In this document: positions 1 through 10,297 of the stretch, piece by piece
Layout of the letters: each line of letters begins with the position of its first letter
Position numbering within the stretch: position 1 is the first letter of the stretch
NCBI GenBank assembly: GCA_963854735.1
Contig: OY978108.1
Span: 868,001-932,000 of the forward strand
Direction: 5' to 3'
Origin: Marvania coccoides
Lineage: Eukaryota; Chlorophyta; Trebouxiophyceae; Chlorellales; Chlorellaceae
DNA: 64,000 nucleotides
The notes under the pieces: generated by a model
Seen by the model: the letters and a program-made list of their open reading frames with translations, nothing else
The model's database searches: none
Told to the model about the DNA's origin: nothing
Program-made: the position numbers and the translations under genes

Positions 1-917
1 TCCGGAATTCGGACAATTGCTACCAGGTCGACTGCAATCGGGACTTTGGGGGCAATGTTCCCTGCGAGCATTGTGGGTTCGTAGTCCACGCTCGTAGTGA
101 GTCTCACAGGCACGGTCACACCGCCAGTGTCTGCGACACCAGTGATAGCAATGCCGTAGTTCGCGATATTGTTGTTCAGGGAGTAGATGGGCGCGGTGGG
201 AGCGTTTGCAGCCCGGCGGCTGAGGAAGAATGAGCTGGTCTTGCCGCTGAAACAGTAGGGAGGCGAGTTTTGGGGCGCCCACAAGCCATTGTCGCTAAAT
301 ATGAAAGTCTCGTTGGTTAAACCAGCCGATACCACACCGGTTACTGGCACTATATGATCGTAATCAGGGTCACCAGCGAGTGTGTTGGTAGATCCGTAAA
401 ACCTATTCTCGTTGGTGAAGACCCCGATGCTAACAGGACGGCCCAACAGCGTCTGGGCCTTCACCCAGGTGAGGAACTCCAAGCTGTTCCTCTGTGCAAT
501 GGTGTTCCACTCGAGGTACTTCAGACGCATTCCGGTCGCCGCTTTGGCGGCGTTGACGCCAAGCAAAAGCTGAGAAGCCACTCTGTTTTGCGCGACACCG
601 GGAGCTGCAAGAGACCGGGCCTGAACATAAGGGAGGGAAACTAGGTCATCAGAAATAGCCCTTTTCAAACATTTGTAGAATGTTGTCAATTGGTCAAGAT
701 GACTGCTTACCTGAAATTGAGAACAATATTGTCCAAAATTGAGGCCCGCGCTTATCATTGAAACTTCCCCGCAATAGCCATAGTTTGCGTTCCATTGCAG
801 CCGGCTAGGGATGCTTAATGTTGAGCCAGGGCAGAGGACTGCGAATACTGCCGGAATCTCAGCCGCGAGGCAAAGACATCCTAAAATAATTGCGAGCGAT
901 GTGGCGGCACGTGCCAT
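1..917 (-). CDS. Secreted C39-like cysteine peptidase (3' end beyond left edge)
   Basis: Two exons on the minus strand, 917..711 and 620..1 (open at the edge), joined phase 0 across a 90-nt intron with a GTAAGC donor and TTCAG acceptor. The start at 917 gives a signal peptide (MARAATSLAIILGCLCLAA and following). The mature part begins SRLQWNANYGYCGEVS, where the Cys of YCGE is the expected nucleophile, then GLNFGQYCSQ. Exon 2 carries LEFLTWVK, VSIGVFTNENRFYG and AGDPDYDHIVPVTGV, where the His of YDHIVPV is the expected second catalytic residue. This order matches the peptidase_C39_2-like family seen in algae, oomycetes and bacteria, whose substrates are mostly unknown. The visible 275 residues include a C-terminal beta-rich stretch. 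No longer ORF reveals this gene because both exons are read only after splicing. Family call is from memory of the motifs; function beyond 'probable secreted thiol protease' is inference. Confidence 0.8.
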   Translation of the reverse strand, partial: MARAATSLAIILGCLCLAAEIPAVFAVLCPGSTLSIPSRLQWNANYGYCGEVSMISAGLNFGQYCSQFQVSSHLDQLTTFYKCLKRAISDDLVSLPYVQARSLAAPGVAQNRVASQLLLGVNAAKAATGMRLKYLEWNTIAQRNSLEFLTWVKAQTLLGRPVSIGVFTNENRFYGSTNTLAGDPDYDHIVPVTGVVSAGLTNETFIFSDNGLWAPQNSPPYCFSGKTSSFFLSRRAANAPTAPIYSLNNNIANYGIAITGVADTGGVTVPVRLTTSVDYEPTMLAGNIAPKVPIAVDLVAIVRIP

Positions 918-1024
918 AATTGCAAAGACGCTTGAGCTGCTGCACCCCGCTGCAATCTATCCAACAACTGGGATATAAAAAATGTGCCGGGCTGAAACCG
1001 ACCGTCAAATTTGGGGTTCATATG

Positions 1025-1042
1025 CAGATGATCGATCATCTG
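1025..1042. repeat. Perfect 18-bp palindrome
   Basis: CAGATGATCGATCATCTG reads the same on both strands. It lies 108 bp upstream of the minus-strand start codon at 917, so it could be a binding site for a dimeric regulator; that role is inference. Confidence 0.7.
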
Positions 1043-1291
1043 GAAAGTCTGGCGAGTTCGTATTTTTTTTCAATAGGTTTAAGGTTTAAGGTTTTACAGA
1101 GGTTTCACGTCTCCTACCGAGGTTGCCCCTATAGAGATGCGCAAGGCGACGTGCCACAAACCCCACTACAGTAAGGCAGAGCCCCCCCTCCTCCGTCGGA
1201 TCAATCCCAGTTAATAGGCTCTGGCCCCTGCCCCCGAGTCCCCGACGGCGCGACCGACATAAAAACAGGTGCATGACAGGCACAGGTGCAT

Positions 1292-1329
1292 GCAGAAATG
1301 CAAATCATGCACAGAAATGCAAATCATGC
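1292..1329. repeat. 19-bp direct tandem duplication
   Basis: Two adjacent copies of CAGAAATGCAAATCATGCA. A partial related stretch (GTGCATGACAGGCACAGGTGCATG) precedes it. No function assigned. Confidence 0.7.
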
Positions 1330-1689
1330 AAGACGCTCCGGACGGCGAGATACGCGAACCGTCCGGTCAAGGTACAGCTTGGGCAAGCTGAGACGCCCCA
1401 GCCCCCTCTCGTCCACAGTGGTCACCCAACCCCTGGCATATAGGGTTTTTGATGTACTACCCGGTATGGTCACTTCAAATGTGCTAATAGTAATGGTACC
1501 TGGCAAGTTTGCATTTTTTCTTCTTCATTATGATGATCTGCTGCGCTTGCGCGTGCGGCCTCGGCGCAACGGCAGCCGGCGATTCGGCCTCGGTGGTGTT
1601 TCCCACCTGAAGCCCCTCCCCCTCGGTACTGCTGCTGTCAGCACGGGCAGGGGTGCACGCCGCTCGCGTACCACACATCTTCTTCGGGT

Positions 1690-2369
1690 GAACCCAATAC
1701 CTTGATTGGACCCAATCCCTTCCCTTTCGTCCCCATCAACCGCCTGTCTACTGTTTCTAACGACTTGAGGAGCGCTGTGCGTCGCTCCTATCGCCTTGTG
1801 GTGAGTGCATCTATGGATAGTTTGCACATTCTTCCACCAACGACTCCCACGTGTTTCGCCACATCTAATAATTTTTGTGGTTCCATGAGCCAAATATCCA
1901 TAGGCACGACGGCCGATGCGAATAGCCGTTATCTGGTCGTCATTTGCGGCTGCAACACCCGTACTGCGGGACCGTATTCCGTGAAGACGCTCCAATGGCC
2001 ATCTTCTCCCATTCCGCCTAGCCCACCACCTCCCAGCCCTCCGAGCCCACCATCTCCTAGCCATCCCAGCCCACCATCCCTCAGCCCTCCCAACTCAGGT
2101 ATTAAAAGGACAAGATTTCCCTTGACGTTTTCTTTTTGCAACTGTCACTAATACTAATTGCGTGAGCAGGAACGGCACTCGTGCGAACGGCGATCGCTGG
2201 TGGACACTACAACACCTGCGCGGTAACCACCAACGGCTCGGTGTTCTGCTGGGGACGGATCGATTATGGCCAGCTGGGCGATGGGCCAAATCCACGCCCA
2301 CCTCCGTTCATGTTGGAATGTTTAGCCCCCCCTGACTTCCGCCTGACTTCCCTCTCCTCACGCTGCTGA
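1690..2369 (+). pseudogene. Proline-rich linker plus RCC1-repeat fragment, probably decayed
   Basis: A proline-serine linker of the PPSPPPPSPP type (about 2005-2097), typical of algal hydroxyproline-rich cell-surface proteins, is followed by a GT-AG intron at about 2098-2170 and a second exon to 2369. Across the intron the frame is kept (SPPNS|GTALVRTAIAGG), and exon 2 encodes one RCC1-type blade: GGHYNTCAVTTNGSVFCWG then YGQLGDG. Upstream of the linker only weak resemblance to further blades remains and no start codon with a plausible signal peptide is seen. The protein stops right after the single blade, whereas RCC1 proteins usually have several. I read it as a truncated or decayed copy; it could instead be the end of a gene whose first exons I could not recognise. 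Confidence 0.4.
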
Positions 2370-3731
2370 TTTAAGTTGTCCCCAAATTATTATTGTTATT
2401 GAATTGCCGCCCCGTTCTGCTCCGCTCTTCGTTACTAGCTTATTTTTACTGATGTAATCCTTATTCCACGAAAGGGCGATCGATGAAAAAAATAGTGCTG
2501 CATGCGAGATTATTGCGCAAAATATGAATTCTTTTTCTGTTTGTATGTAAAAACATCCCATCATGGGAGGCAGCAAGCTGAAAATAACCCACACACGAAA
2601 ACGTAATCATGATAACCAATAATAAGAAAGCCTGGGGTGGGGTGGGGGTAATAGGGCCATTGCTTGCATGCCTGGGGATTCGTATGTCCATCCTTTAAAC
2701 ATCTTAACGTCGTGGAAGGGAAGGTGCACCCGCAAAGCAGAGAAAGAAAAATAATTTCCAACAAACAGAAAGAAAGAAGGAAAGGAACGGAAGAGAAGAG
2801 GAACCGCCGCCAGGTGCATTTGAACTTATTTGTATAGTGTCCGTGCTGATGGGGGGAGGGGGTGGCTCGCGTGTGAAAAACCCAAAATTTGTATGCAAAA
2901 CTCCGTGTGCTACTTTCGTAAGGACAAAACAAAACAGGCATTCAGGGGGAAATCGGCGATACTTTCGAAATGCTAAGCGTCCTACCCTGGAGAACCGAAG
3001 AGGCAAACAAAATGGCCGCCCTGGTGTGCCGGGCAAGGCAAATAACATATATATGTTCAGCGGGGGCCGCTCCTCCCTCTGAGAAGTGGGCTGGTCAGTC
3101 GGAAGCTTACTACGGTTCCTAGTTGCTGGGAAAGCGGAATTGAGTCAAAAGACAGTACGGGACGGTACAGAGCGTAAAAAGAAAGATAAATATAAGAAAC
3201 AAGGTCGATCCGGTCAGAAGGGGAAATGTTCATGACGCCACCCCCACACATTCAGCGCCCCGTGCAAAAATCTGCAAAGAGCTGTTGGGGGAGGGTGCGC
3301 AAAGTGCTTGCATTTCAGAAAGGAAAAAAAAGAAAGTTAGGTAGGTTCATTACGAAGGGAAACGGGCAAGGCTGTATGTGATTGCTACCTATAGAAGAAG
3401 ATAGCTACGTCATAAAAAAGAAGGGAGGGTAAAAATGAGAAATATCGAGGGAAAAACGATATGGCACGTGCACCGAGAGCTGGACATTGGGAAGACTTGC
3501 AGCACACTTTTGCCGTTGAGTAAGGTAGAAAGCGAGACGGACATGAAAGGCATGAAAAACCAAGAATGGCGCCTTCAGGTCTAAAGCAAGCAGCAGCGAA
3601 AAGAGAGCAAAACGCAGAGAGGGAAGGGGAAAAAAGAAAAAGAATACTCTCAGATGGCTGAGGGAGGAGGGGTGGAAGGAAGGTGGGAGGGCTGGCTTGC
3701 AGGGTAGGGCAGCGATGGGTGGTTGCTGCTA
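2370..3731. other. Gene-free stretch and 3' flank of the WNK gene
   Basis: About 1.36 kb with no recognisable gene on either strand. The right part (about 3400-3731) lies just after the WNK stop codon and is likely its 3' UTR. The sequence is rich in purine runs. Open frames here show no family motifs. Confidence 0.5.
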
Positions 3732-6700
3732 TCAGCTGGCGAGAGTGGACGCCAGCGATGCAGGCGCAGAGCCAGCTTCCACCGTGCTGCTGCTGCCATT
3801 CTTGCCGTTGACGGAGCCAACCAGCGAAACGCTGCCGTTGTTGCCGTTCCCGCCTCCATTGGCCATTGGCATCGGCATAGCTGCCGCTGCTGCTCCACCA
3901 CCAGCACCGCCGCCTCCTGTCAAGCTCGAGGCGCTGCTGCCGTTGATTTGCCGCGTCGCCGCCATGGGGGCTCCTCTGTTTGCCATCCCGCCCCCGCCCT
4001 TTTGCCCCAGATTGCTCTGCAGCAGCGTCAGGGACCGCAGCTCCACCGCCTTCATGGCGTCGGCAGCGTGCTTTCTCAACGCCTCCTTGTTGTTCTTCAC
4101 CGGGCCCGCCCTTTTGGGGCACGCCAGCACCGCCGCTGCTGCCGCCGCCGCCAGCTCCCCTGTGGGGGCTGAATGGGCGGGAACGAGGTGGTGCCCACCG
4201 TTGCAGCCGTTTTCGCTCCCGGGGGGAGACGCCCCCGCGCTGCTGCTGGCGGCGGTGCCGCTGCCGCTGCTGCCGTTTCCGGCGCCGTTGAAAGCCGCCT
4301 CCAGGGCGCTAGGGGTCACCTCAGCGGCCGCTGCCGCCAGCAGGCCCGCGGGGCTGCTCTTGGCGTTGGGCAGGCGGAACTGGGAGGTGCCAGCTCCCGC
4401 GAGGTTGTGGTGGCTGCCGTTGGCGGAGATGAGTCCGCTGCCGTTGGGCGGCGGCAGCGGTGGCCTCGCGGGCGGAGTGGCGCAATTTTCTCTCTCCATG
4501 GCGACCTCCTGCAGGTTCTCAAACAGCTTGGACAGCGAGCGCTTGTCTGGGTTGGCCTGAAAGGTCAACACGGGGGACAGAACGCCGCTGCCGGGGGAGA
4601 GGGCCCCGCTGCTGGCTCGATCGAAGCTGCCTGCGCCGCCCATACCTCCAGGAGTGCCCCCTGCTGCTGCAAGGAGAGGAAGAACAATGGCTAGTTTTAG
4701 GTCTTGAAATGCATATTAAACTAGCTAAAACGCAATTATAATGTTCTACATTTATATATATTTATCATGTAAAACGCCATTGACTACTTTCTATCTCACC
4801 TGCGATCATGGCGCCGGGCTTGAAGCCGCGGTCCAGGGAGGACGCGCGCATGAGGCGCTGCGGCTGCGGGGGCCCCGCTGCTGCATAGCGATCCTGCTGC
4901 ATGGGGACAGCCAGCTGGGCGGGCGAAGATTTGATGCTGTGCGCGCTTTGCGCGCTGTGCACGCTCGCCTCAGAGCACGCTGACGCCTCGCTGCCCGCCA
5001 ACGAGCTCTCGCTGCAGGCGGACACCAGCGAGTGCTGCTGGTGCACCAGCAGCGGGAAGGCTGCTGCCGTTGCCGCCGCCTTCTGACTGTGCGAGAGCTC
5101 CGCTGCTGCCAACGCTGCGCCCCCAAACGACAGTTCATCGTCGCTGTGAGGCCGCGACCGCCCCTCTTCCACTTCCTGCTGCTGCTGCTGGAGGTGGACA
5201 TCGGTCTGAGACGCCTCCTTCGGTTCTTCAACCTCCTGCTCGGACGGCGAGGGCGGGAAATCCAGCGAGCTGGCCTGCAGCAGGGCGTTTTCCTTCAGTC
5301 CCTGCTGCAGCACCGCCGCCGCCGATTCCAGGGTCACGCTGGCATGGCTCTCCATCTTGGAGGACAGCTCGGCGATCTCCCGCATCATGGCAACCGTGAT
5401 GGTGTCCGCATCGTCAGGGCTCAGCTCCAAATCAAGCACCATTTCGGAGGCCACGCTGCCCACGGTGTCGTGCGTGAGATCAAACTCAAACTCGACCGTC
5501 CTGGTGGTGCCGTCGGGCTCCAGAATGCGGAGGCGGAGGTTCAGCAGCGGGCGGTCGTGATTGGCCTCGTCCGGCCGCAACCGCCCCACCACCTTGAAGC
5601 AGCGCTCGGTGGCGGCGCAGAGAGACGCGCCGCTGCCGATGAGCTCCTCGTGCTCGCTGGAGGCGGCGGTGACAGGGGAACCGAGGGCGGCAGGGGACCA
5701 AGGAGGGGATCCAGCGCGGGAGGTGGCGCGGCTGCCCATGTGGGAGCCCACAGAGGGCGCGAAGTTGCCTGAGCCGCCCGGCAGCAGCGCCGCGGTGGCG
5801 CCAGGGGGCGGGAAAAAGTCCTGCCCTGCCAGCGCGGCCGCCAGCTCCGAAGAGACGCTGGCGCGGTGCTGCAGCGCGGCGGCGGCGTCGTCCACGGCCT
5901 TGGAGAGGTCTCCAGGGGCGGCCTGCCCCGGGGGGAGCACGCCTTCGGGGGAGAGGTCAGAGGCTGTGCGGGAAGGGACGCCTTGAGAGGCACAGCTCCC
6001 CACCGACGCCGGCCCACCTCCAGGTAGCAACGGCTGCTGCTGCTGCTCGCCTTCGGCGGGTGCTATCGCTTCCCGTAAGGAAGGCACATGGGCGGCAGCG
6101 GCGGCAGCATAGCTCTCTGGCGGCGCTGCTGCCGCTGCCGGCGACTCTTGCTGCGGTGGCAGTGGGGAAGCGGCCTCCGCGCCCACGGTAGTGGCAGCGG
6201 CCACCAGTGCCATCTCACTCCTGCACGGCGCCAGCGTCTGCCGCACTGAGTCAAAGTAAGGATGCTTCAGGAGCTGCCGAGCTCGGGGGCGTTGGTGGCG
6301 GGGCGCTATGCACACGTTGATGATCTCCGCGAGCTCCGGGGAGGTCACCTTCTGCAGCCCCTGCGGGCGCACCCCCAGGGACACTTTGCGGTAGATTTGA
6401 GCCGCGTTGGTGCATTCCGCGTAGGGGTACTGCAGCGTGGCCAGCTCCAGCAGCGCCATGCCGAAGGAGTACACGTCCACGCGGTCGTCGTACTCCTCCT
6501 CGTACAGCTCAGGCGCCATAAACTCGGGGGTGCCCAGCACGGACTGCGGCGCGGTGCGGGATCGCAGCATGGTGGCCAGTCCCAGGTCGCCAATCTTGAC
6601 GACGCCGTCTGATCCGTTGATAAAAATGTTGTCGCACTTGAGGTCGCGGTGAATAATGGGCGGGTTGTGCCCGTGCAGGTACACCAGGCCGCACAGAATC

Positions 6701-7415
6701 TGGCGTAATAGAGAAAAGGAGGAGAGAAAAAGTCGAGTTTGTTAATTTTCGGTCCAAGCCCAAAATGCCATTAAAAACACTCTAAATGAGCGGGAAATTG
6801 TGCTTGGCTTGGTTTACAAGTGCATACCTGCCAGGCCCAGCGCTTGAAGACCTCGTCGTCGACGTGCTTGTGGCGCTTGCGGTACTGGCGCAGCGTCCCC
6901 GAGGTGAACAGCTCGGTGATGAAGTTGACCGTCATCGTTTTGGGCTCGAACCACGAGTCGTAGAACGACATGATGTTCTTGTGCTTGAGCGCCTTGAGCA
7001 CCCGGATCTCGGCGAACATGCGGTCGCGATCCTCTTTGGCCACCTCTTTGGTTGACATGACGTCTGCCAGCCGCACCTGGTTCCAAGCAACCTCGGTGCC
7101 CTCTTGCAGGTCAAACGCCTTGTACACAACCTTGCAGGCGCCGCGGCCCAGCACCTCGTCGAACTGCGGGGGTAAATCAGGCGGGGGAAAGGGTTAAAAC
7201 AGCAGAGGGAGCGAGCGGGGAAAAGGAGGATTGGGGGGGGGGAGGGGTGCGGATAAGGTTAGGAAGGAATGGGGGCGGTGGGGTGGGGTACTCACCCTGC
7301 CGTAGCGTCCAGAAGGGTCGGTTTCCGCAAATGGGAGCTCATGGTCCGGCGGCTCGTCGCCTGAGGTGGTGTTGGCCAGTGGGGGCGTCGCGGCGGTCTG
7401 ACTGCCTTCGGACAT
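3732..7415 (-). CDS. WNK (with-no-lysine) serine/threonine kinase
   Basis: Four exons: 7415..7296, 7163..6828, 6699..4800, 4666..3732; product about 1096 aa. The kinase domain spans roughly residues 41-300. The WNK signature is clear: the glycine-rich loop [13 protein letters not shown] carries a lysine at residue 51, while the usual beta-3 lysine is replaced by Asn (EVAWNQV). The catalytic loop is HRDLKCDN (Asp171) and the metal motif is DLG, not DFG, at 190-192, followed by [12 protein letters not shown]. Near residues 500-580 a block ([36 protein letters not shown]) matches the OSR1-C-like/autoinhibitory domain that follows WNK kinase domains. The remaining ~500 residues are low-complexity Ala/Ser/Gly/Gln stretches. 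In plants and animals WNKs sense chloride and osmotic state; that role here is inferred from family. Divergently transcribed from mL41. Confidence 0.93.
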
Positions 7416-8084
7416 GCTGACTTTCGTGATCTAGCCGGGTGGCGAGGGTCAGAGGGTTCTCCTACAGCTGGAGCTGCAGCGGAAACAAACCATTGCCCGC
7501 GAAATCCCGGCCGGGAGGACCTTTGAACTGGTAGATTTAATTTTGTCTCGGCGCGAACCTCAGTTGCGGGGGCTCCTGCGGCTCCAATGCGTGTAGAACG
7601 GTGTTTCCGGGAGCGGTGTTTGAATTAAGGGCTGTCAGCGGCGCGTCGGTGGGGCCGCCTGCGAGTATTTATGCTCGTTTTTTTCACGCTCTTTGAAATT
7701 GTGCGAACTCTGATTGCCTGGTGTGACAATGTGTCAGTGCCGCGCCCAAGGCGGCAAAAATCGCCGGGCTTGAAAAACAGTTGCGGGTGAGGAAGCGGCG
7801 AGCGAGGATGAGTCGCGCCGAAGCTGGCTGCTGCCAGCGGGGAAGAAACTTGTTGGTAGGGGCTGGGCGAGTCTTAACAATTTCTTAAAGAATATAAAAA
7901 TACAATTAAACGGTCTAACTTCGGCGCTGGTTCAGCAGCAGCCCCCTCCCTCCACCCTGCCGACTCTCACAAAACATCCCGTTTTCAACTCGATCCTCGC
8001 TGGGCCTCTTTTAAAGCGAGCTGCCGCAATCTTCAGCCCCACAGCGCTGCTCTGAGCCCCTCATAGTCGCGCCCCCACTTCGCA
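7416..8084. promoter_or_regulatory. Shared upstream region, WNK and mL41
   Basis: 669 bp between two divergent start codons, no gene inside. It must hold both promoters and 5' UTRs, but I cannot point to a specific element. An AT-rich patch (AATATAAAAATACAATTAA) lies near 7890-7908. Confidence 0.5.
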
Positions 8085-8524
8085 ATGTCGGCCTGGAGCT
8101 TGCTGGCTTCTGCTTTTTGTCGGGGCCGCCGGGTGCCACGAACAGGCTTTAAGGTGCTCACTTCAAAGATCGGGCCCCGCACATTCTACAAGGGAAAAGG
8201 GTGTGCGCCCACGGGGCGGAACACGCGGAAAGGTGAGCTGCATTGCTTTCAGGTTATGATTAAAAGGGTTTCTATATTTAGTTTCGCTGCAAATTTCCTG
8301 CTTCTTAACGCCCTGTGTTCTGCTTCAGGTAATTATATTGTGGAGCCATGGCGGCTGCCTGAGTACGTGGTACCAGACCTCAAGGGGTTCAACGTGAGTT
8401 AATAAAGAAGATACTTCACAGTCACAAGCCACAAAAGCGTGATAAAAACTGACCTCAATTTTCTCTCATTTTGGCGTTGCAGTTGAAGCCCTTCATTGCC
8501 CACGGAGCGTCGAAAAAGGTGTAG
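8085..8524 (+). CDS. MRPL41: Mitochondrial ribosomal protein mL41 (MRPL27/L41 family)
   Basis: Three exons: 8085-8232, 8329-8393, 8483-8524; product 84 aa, the usual size of plant mL41. Splices are G|G in phase 1 and phase 0, with donors GTGAGC and GTGAGT. Residues 25-50 contain KIGPRTFYKGKGCAPTGRN then TRKG, and residues 55-75 contain PEYVVPDLKGFNLKPFIA; both blocks are the conserved core of the family (GPKTFYKGxxxxxTGRHTRKG, YVVPDLxxFxLKPYV). The protein belongs to the large subunit of the mitochondrial ribosome. The basic N terminus (WSLLASAFCRGRR) fits a mitochondrial presequence. The last exon is only 13 codons. Confidence 0.9.
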
Positions 8525-8879
8525 CCAAATTTATCTGAATCCACCAATGACTTGACTCGTTTTCCAAATGATAAAAACACACAATTACCCTTTATTTTTT
8601 TACCGCTTCTGTTGCTCTTTCCTCCTGCTTACGTTACGTACTCCCTTTCTTATTTTTACAAAACAGTATATTCAGAATTAAATTTCATAGTATTCAAAAT
8701 TTCAAAATTAGCCCTCAGTTGAGACCAGACCCATCTTCGCGTCTACCAAATTTCCAAAAAAAACAGCGCTCACTCAATTTGGGTTCGCGCTCCAAAAAAC
8801 CGCACTCAACCATTGCATCGCATTGGCATAAGTGCCCTTTCAGGCAGTAACCTCCTCCTCCGACGCCCAGCTCTACTCT
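8525..8879. other. Convergent 3' flanks of mL41 and FKBP genes
   Basis: 355 bp with no gene. A TTACA at 8656-8660 reads TGTAA on the minus strand, about 220 nt after the FKBP stop codon, and is a candidate polyadenylation signal of the chlorophyte type. Confidence 0.5.
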
Positions 8880-9855
8880 CTACTCCACCGCCAGCAACTC
8901 AATTTTCAGCTCAAAGCTTTGCCCAGGACCAATCTCCTGCTCCCCCACGTCGCCGTACCCCAGCTCAGGGGGCACCAGGATCGATCTCTTGCCGCCCACC
9001 TTCATGCCAACAACCGCAGTAGAAAGCGCGGGAGGTGGCTTGGGACCGCCGCCCCCAGCAAACAACCCTCCAGCTGACTCTCCCGCCATTTTTCGCTTCA
9101 CGCTCACGCTCTCCCCGACCACGAACTGAAAGGGCTCCGCCACGGTGCGGTTGCCGCCCAGCAGCCGCGCTGAGCGGCTGGACACCACGTCGATGCCTCG
9201 GTACATGCAGTCAAAGTGGACAGTGACGGTGCTGCCGGCCTTGGCGACGTCGCCGTTGCCCACCGACAGGTCGTAGAACTTGAGGCCGTCAGCTGTATGG
9301 AGGGGGGGGGGGTTGAGGGGGGGGGGTTCGCGTCAGACCGTGCGTCAGACGCATTTGTTTTCTATTTCGTTTGGGCGACAAGACGATTGGTCAAAGGTTG
9401 AACCGAATTTTACGAGTTTTACTTACGAAGCTCGCCGTACTCCTCGGCCGGTATTTTTCTCTTTTTGAGCTCCTTTTTAAAGCCCAGGGCTTGGGCGGGG
9501 GAGGGCTCCTGCAGGCTAGTGAAGCCAAGCGCTAGAAGTAGGGCCTGAAAGAAGAAGAGGATATGAGGAAATAAAACGTAGAAAAATACAGCCTGGAGCA
9601 GAAATAGTAACGGCGAAGCTAGAATAAAATAGAGAGCGGTTGAAAACTCACCAGAGGCGCTCTTCGAGAGAGCTGCAGCGGTGCCGGAGAAGAGGGTGGG
9701 CTGGAGCCATGCTGTGCCACTGAAGCGATCGCACGATGGGAGATCGAGCCCCTGGCATGTACACGGGTCTGATGCTGCTGCGGAAGCTCCGGCATCGTGG
9801 AAGAGGTGAACACTGCCCGAAGATTCATTTTCGAAGTCGTCATGACGGGCGCCAT
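8880..9855 (-). CDS. Chloroplast/thylakoid-lumen FKBP-type peptidyl-prolyl isomerase
   Basis: Three exons: 9855..9652, 9544..9427, 9292..8880; about 244 aa. The N terminus is Ser/Thr/Arg-rich (plastid transit peptide) and is followed by a twin-arginine SRRAPL and a hydrophobic run LALLLALGFTSL ending near AQA, the pattern of a Tat-type lumenal targeting signal. The junction between the Arg pair and the hydrophobic run is made by splicing. The C-terminal FKBP domain begins GLKFYDLSVGNGDVAKAGS, then VTVHFDCMYRGI and SRSARLLGGN, and ends with GMKVGGKRSILVPPELGYG and ELKIELL. The inserted SRSARLLGGN and GGLFAGGGGPKPPPA blocks resemble plant FKBP18/19-class lumenal members rather than FKBP12. Several active-site aromatic residues of FKBP12 are not obvious, so catalytic activity is uncertain. 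Confidence 0.87.
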
Positions 9856-10297
9856 TCTCGCTGTCGGCGGTCCTGAAGCACAATGTATGGACTTGTGTTT
9901 ATGATCAAATGAAAACTAGCCCACATCGAGACCCGCCGAGACTTCACTTCAGGTTCTGCAGCGCGCAAAGAAATTTCAATATTTTTGATATGCCTGCAAT
10001 TCGCCAACATCTGATTGATTTAAAAAAACCAGGGGTCAACCAATTACAACTCGGGCCTTGGGGGCGTGGGTTCTTTAAATTTGACATTTTGTTCATTTTT
10101 TTGAAGCAAAATTCTTGAAATTTCACCCACCCTGGCATCGACTATATGCATATTAGTTTAAATTAAATCGGAGAATACTCGACAACTCCGGTTTTGACGC
10201 TTATTATTTATTTATAGGTCTTCCCCCACCCCGCATTAGCATTTTTTTCCAACTACATAAGGGTTTTATTTCTTCTTCTCGTCACATCAACCCGCCC
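9856..10297. promoter_or_regulatory. Divergent upstream region, FKBP and COX10
   Basis: 442 bp without a gene, AT-rich (for example around 10145-10220). It must serve both start codons; no specific motif identified. Confidence 0.5.

Larger units (their letters stand above)
918..1689. other. Intergenic: upstream of the C39-like gene
   Basis: No convincing gene. It holds a perfect 18-bp palindrome at 1025-1042 (centre ATCGAT), 108 bp upstream of the C39-like start codon, and a 19-bp tandem duplication (unit CAGAAATGCAAATCATGCA) at about 1292-1329. The open frames here lack family motifs. Confidence 0.6.

Noticed and set aside
1072..1096. Telomere-like GGTTTAA repeats
   Set aside because: Only two imperfect copies and not the plant/algal TTTAGGG unit.
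4173..5772. Plus-strand open frames opposite the WNK tail
   Set aside because: Low-complexity translations mirror the Ala/Gly/Gln repeats of the real minus-strand gene.
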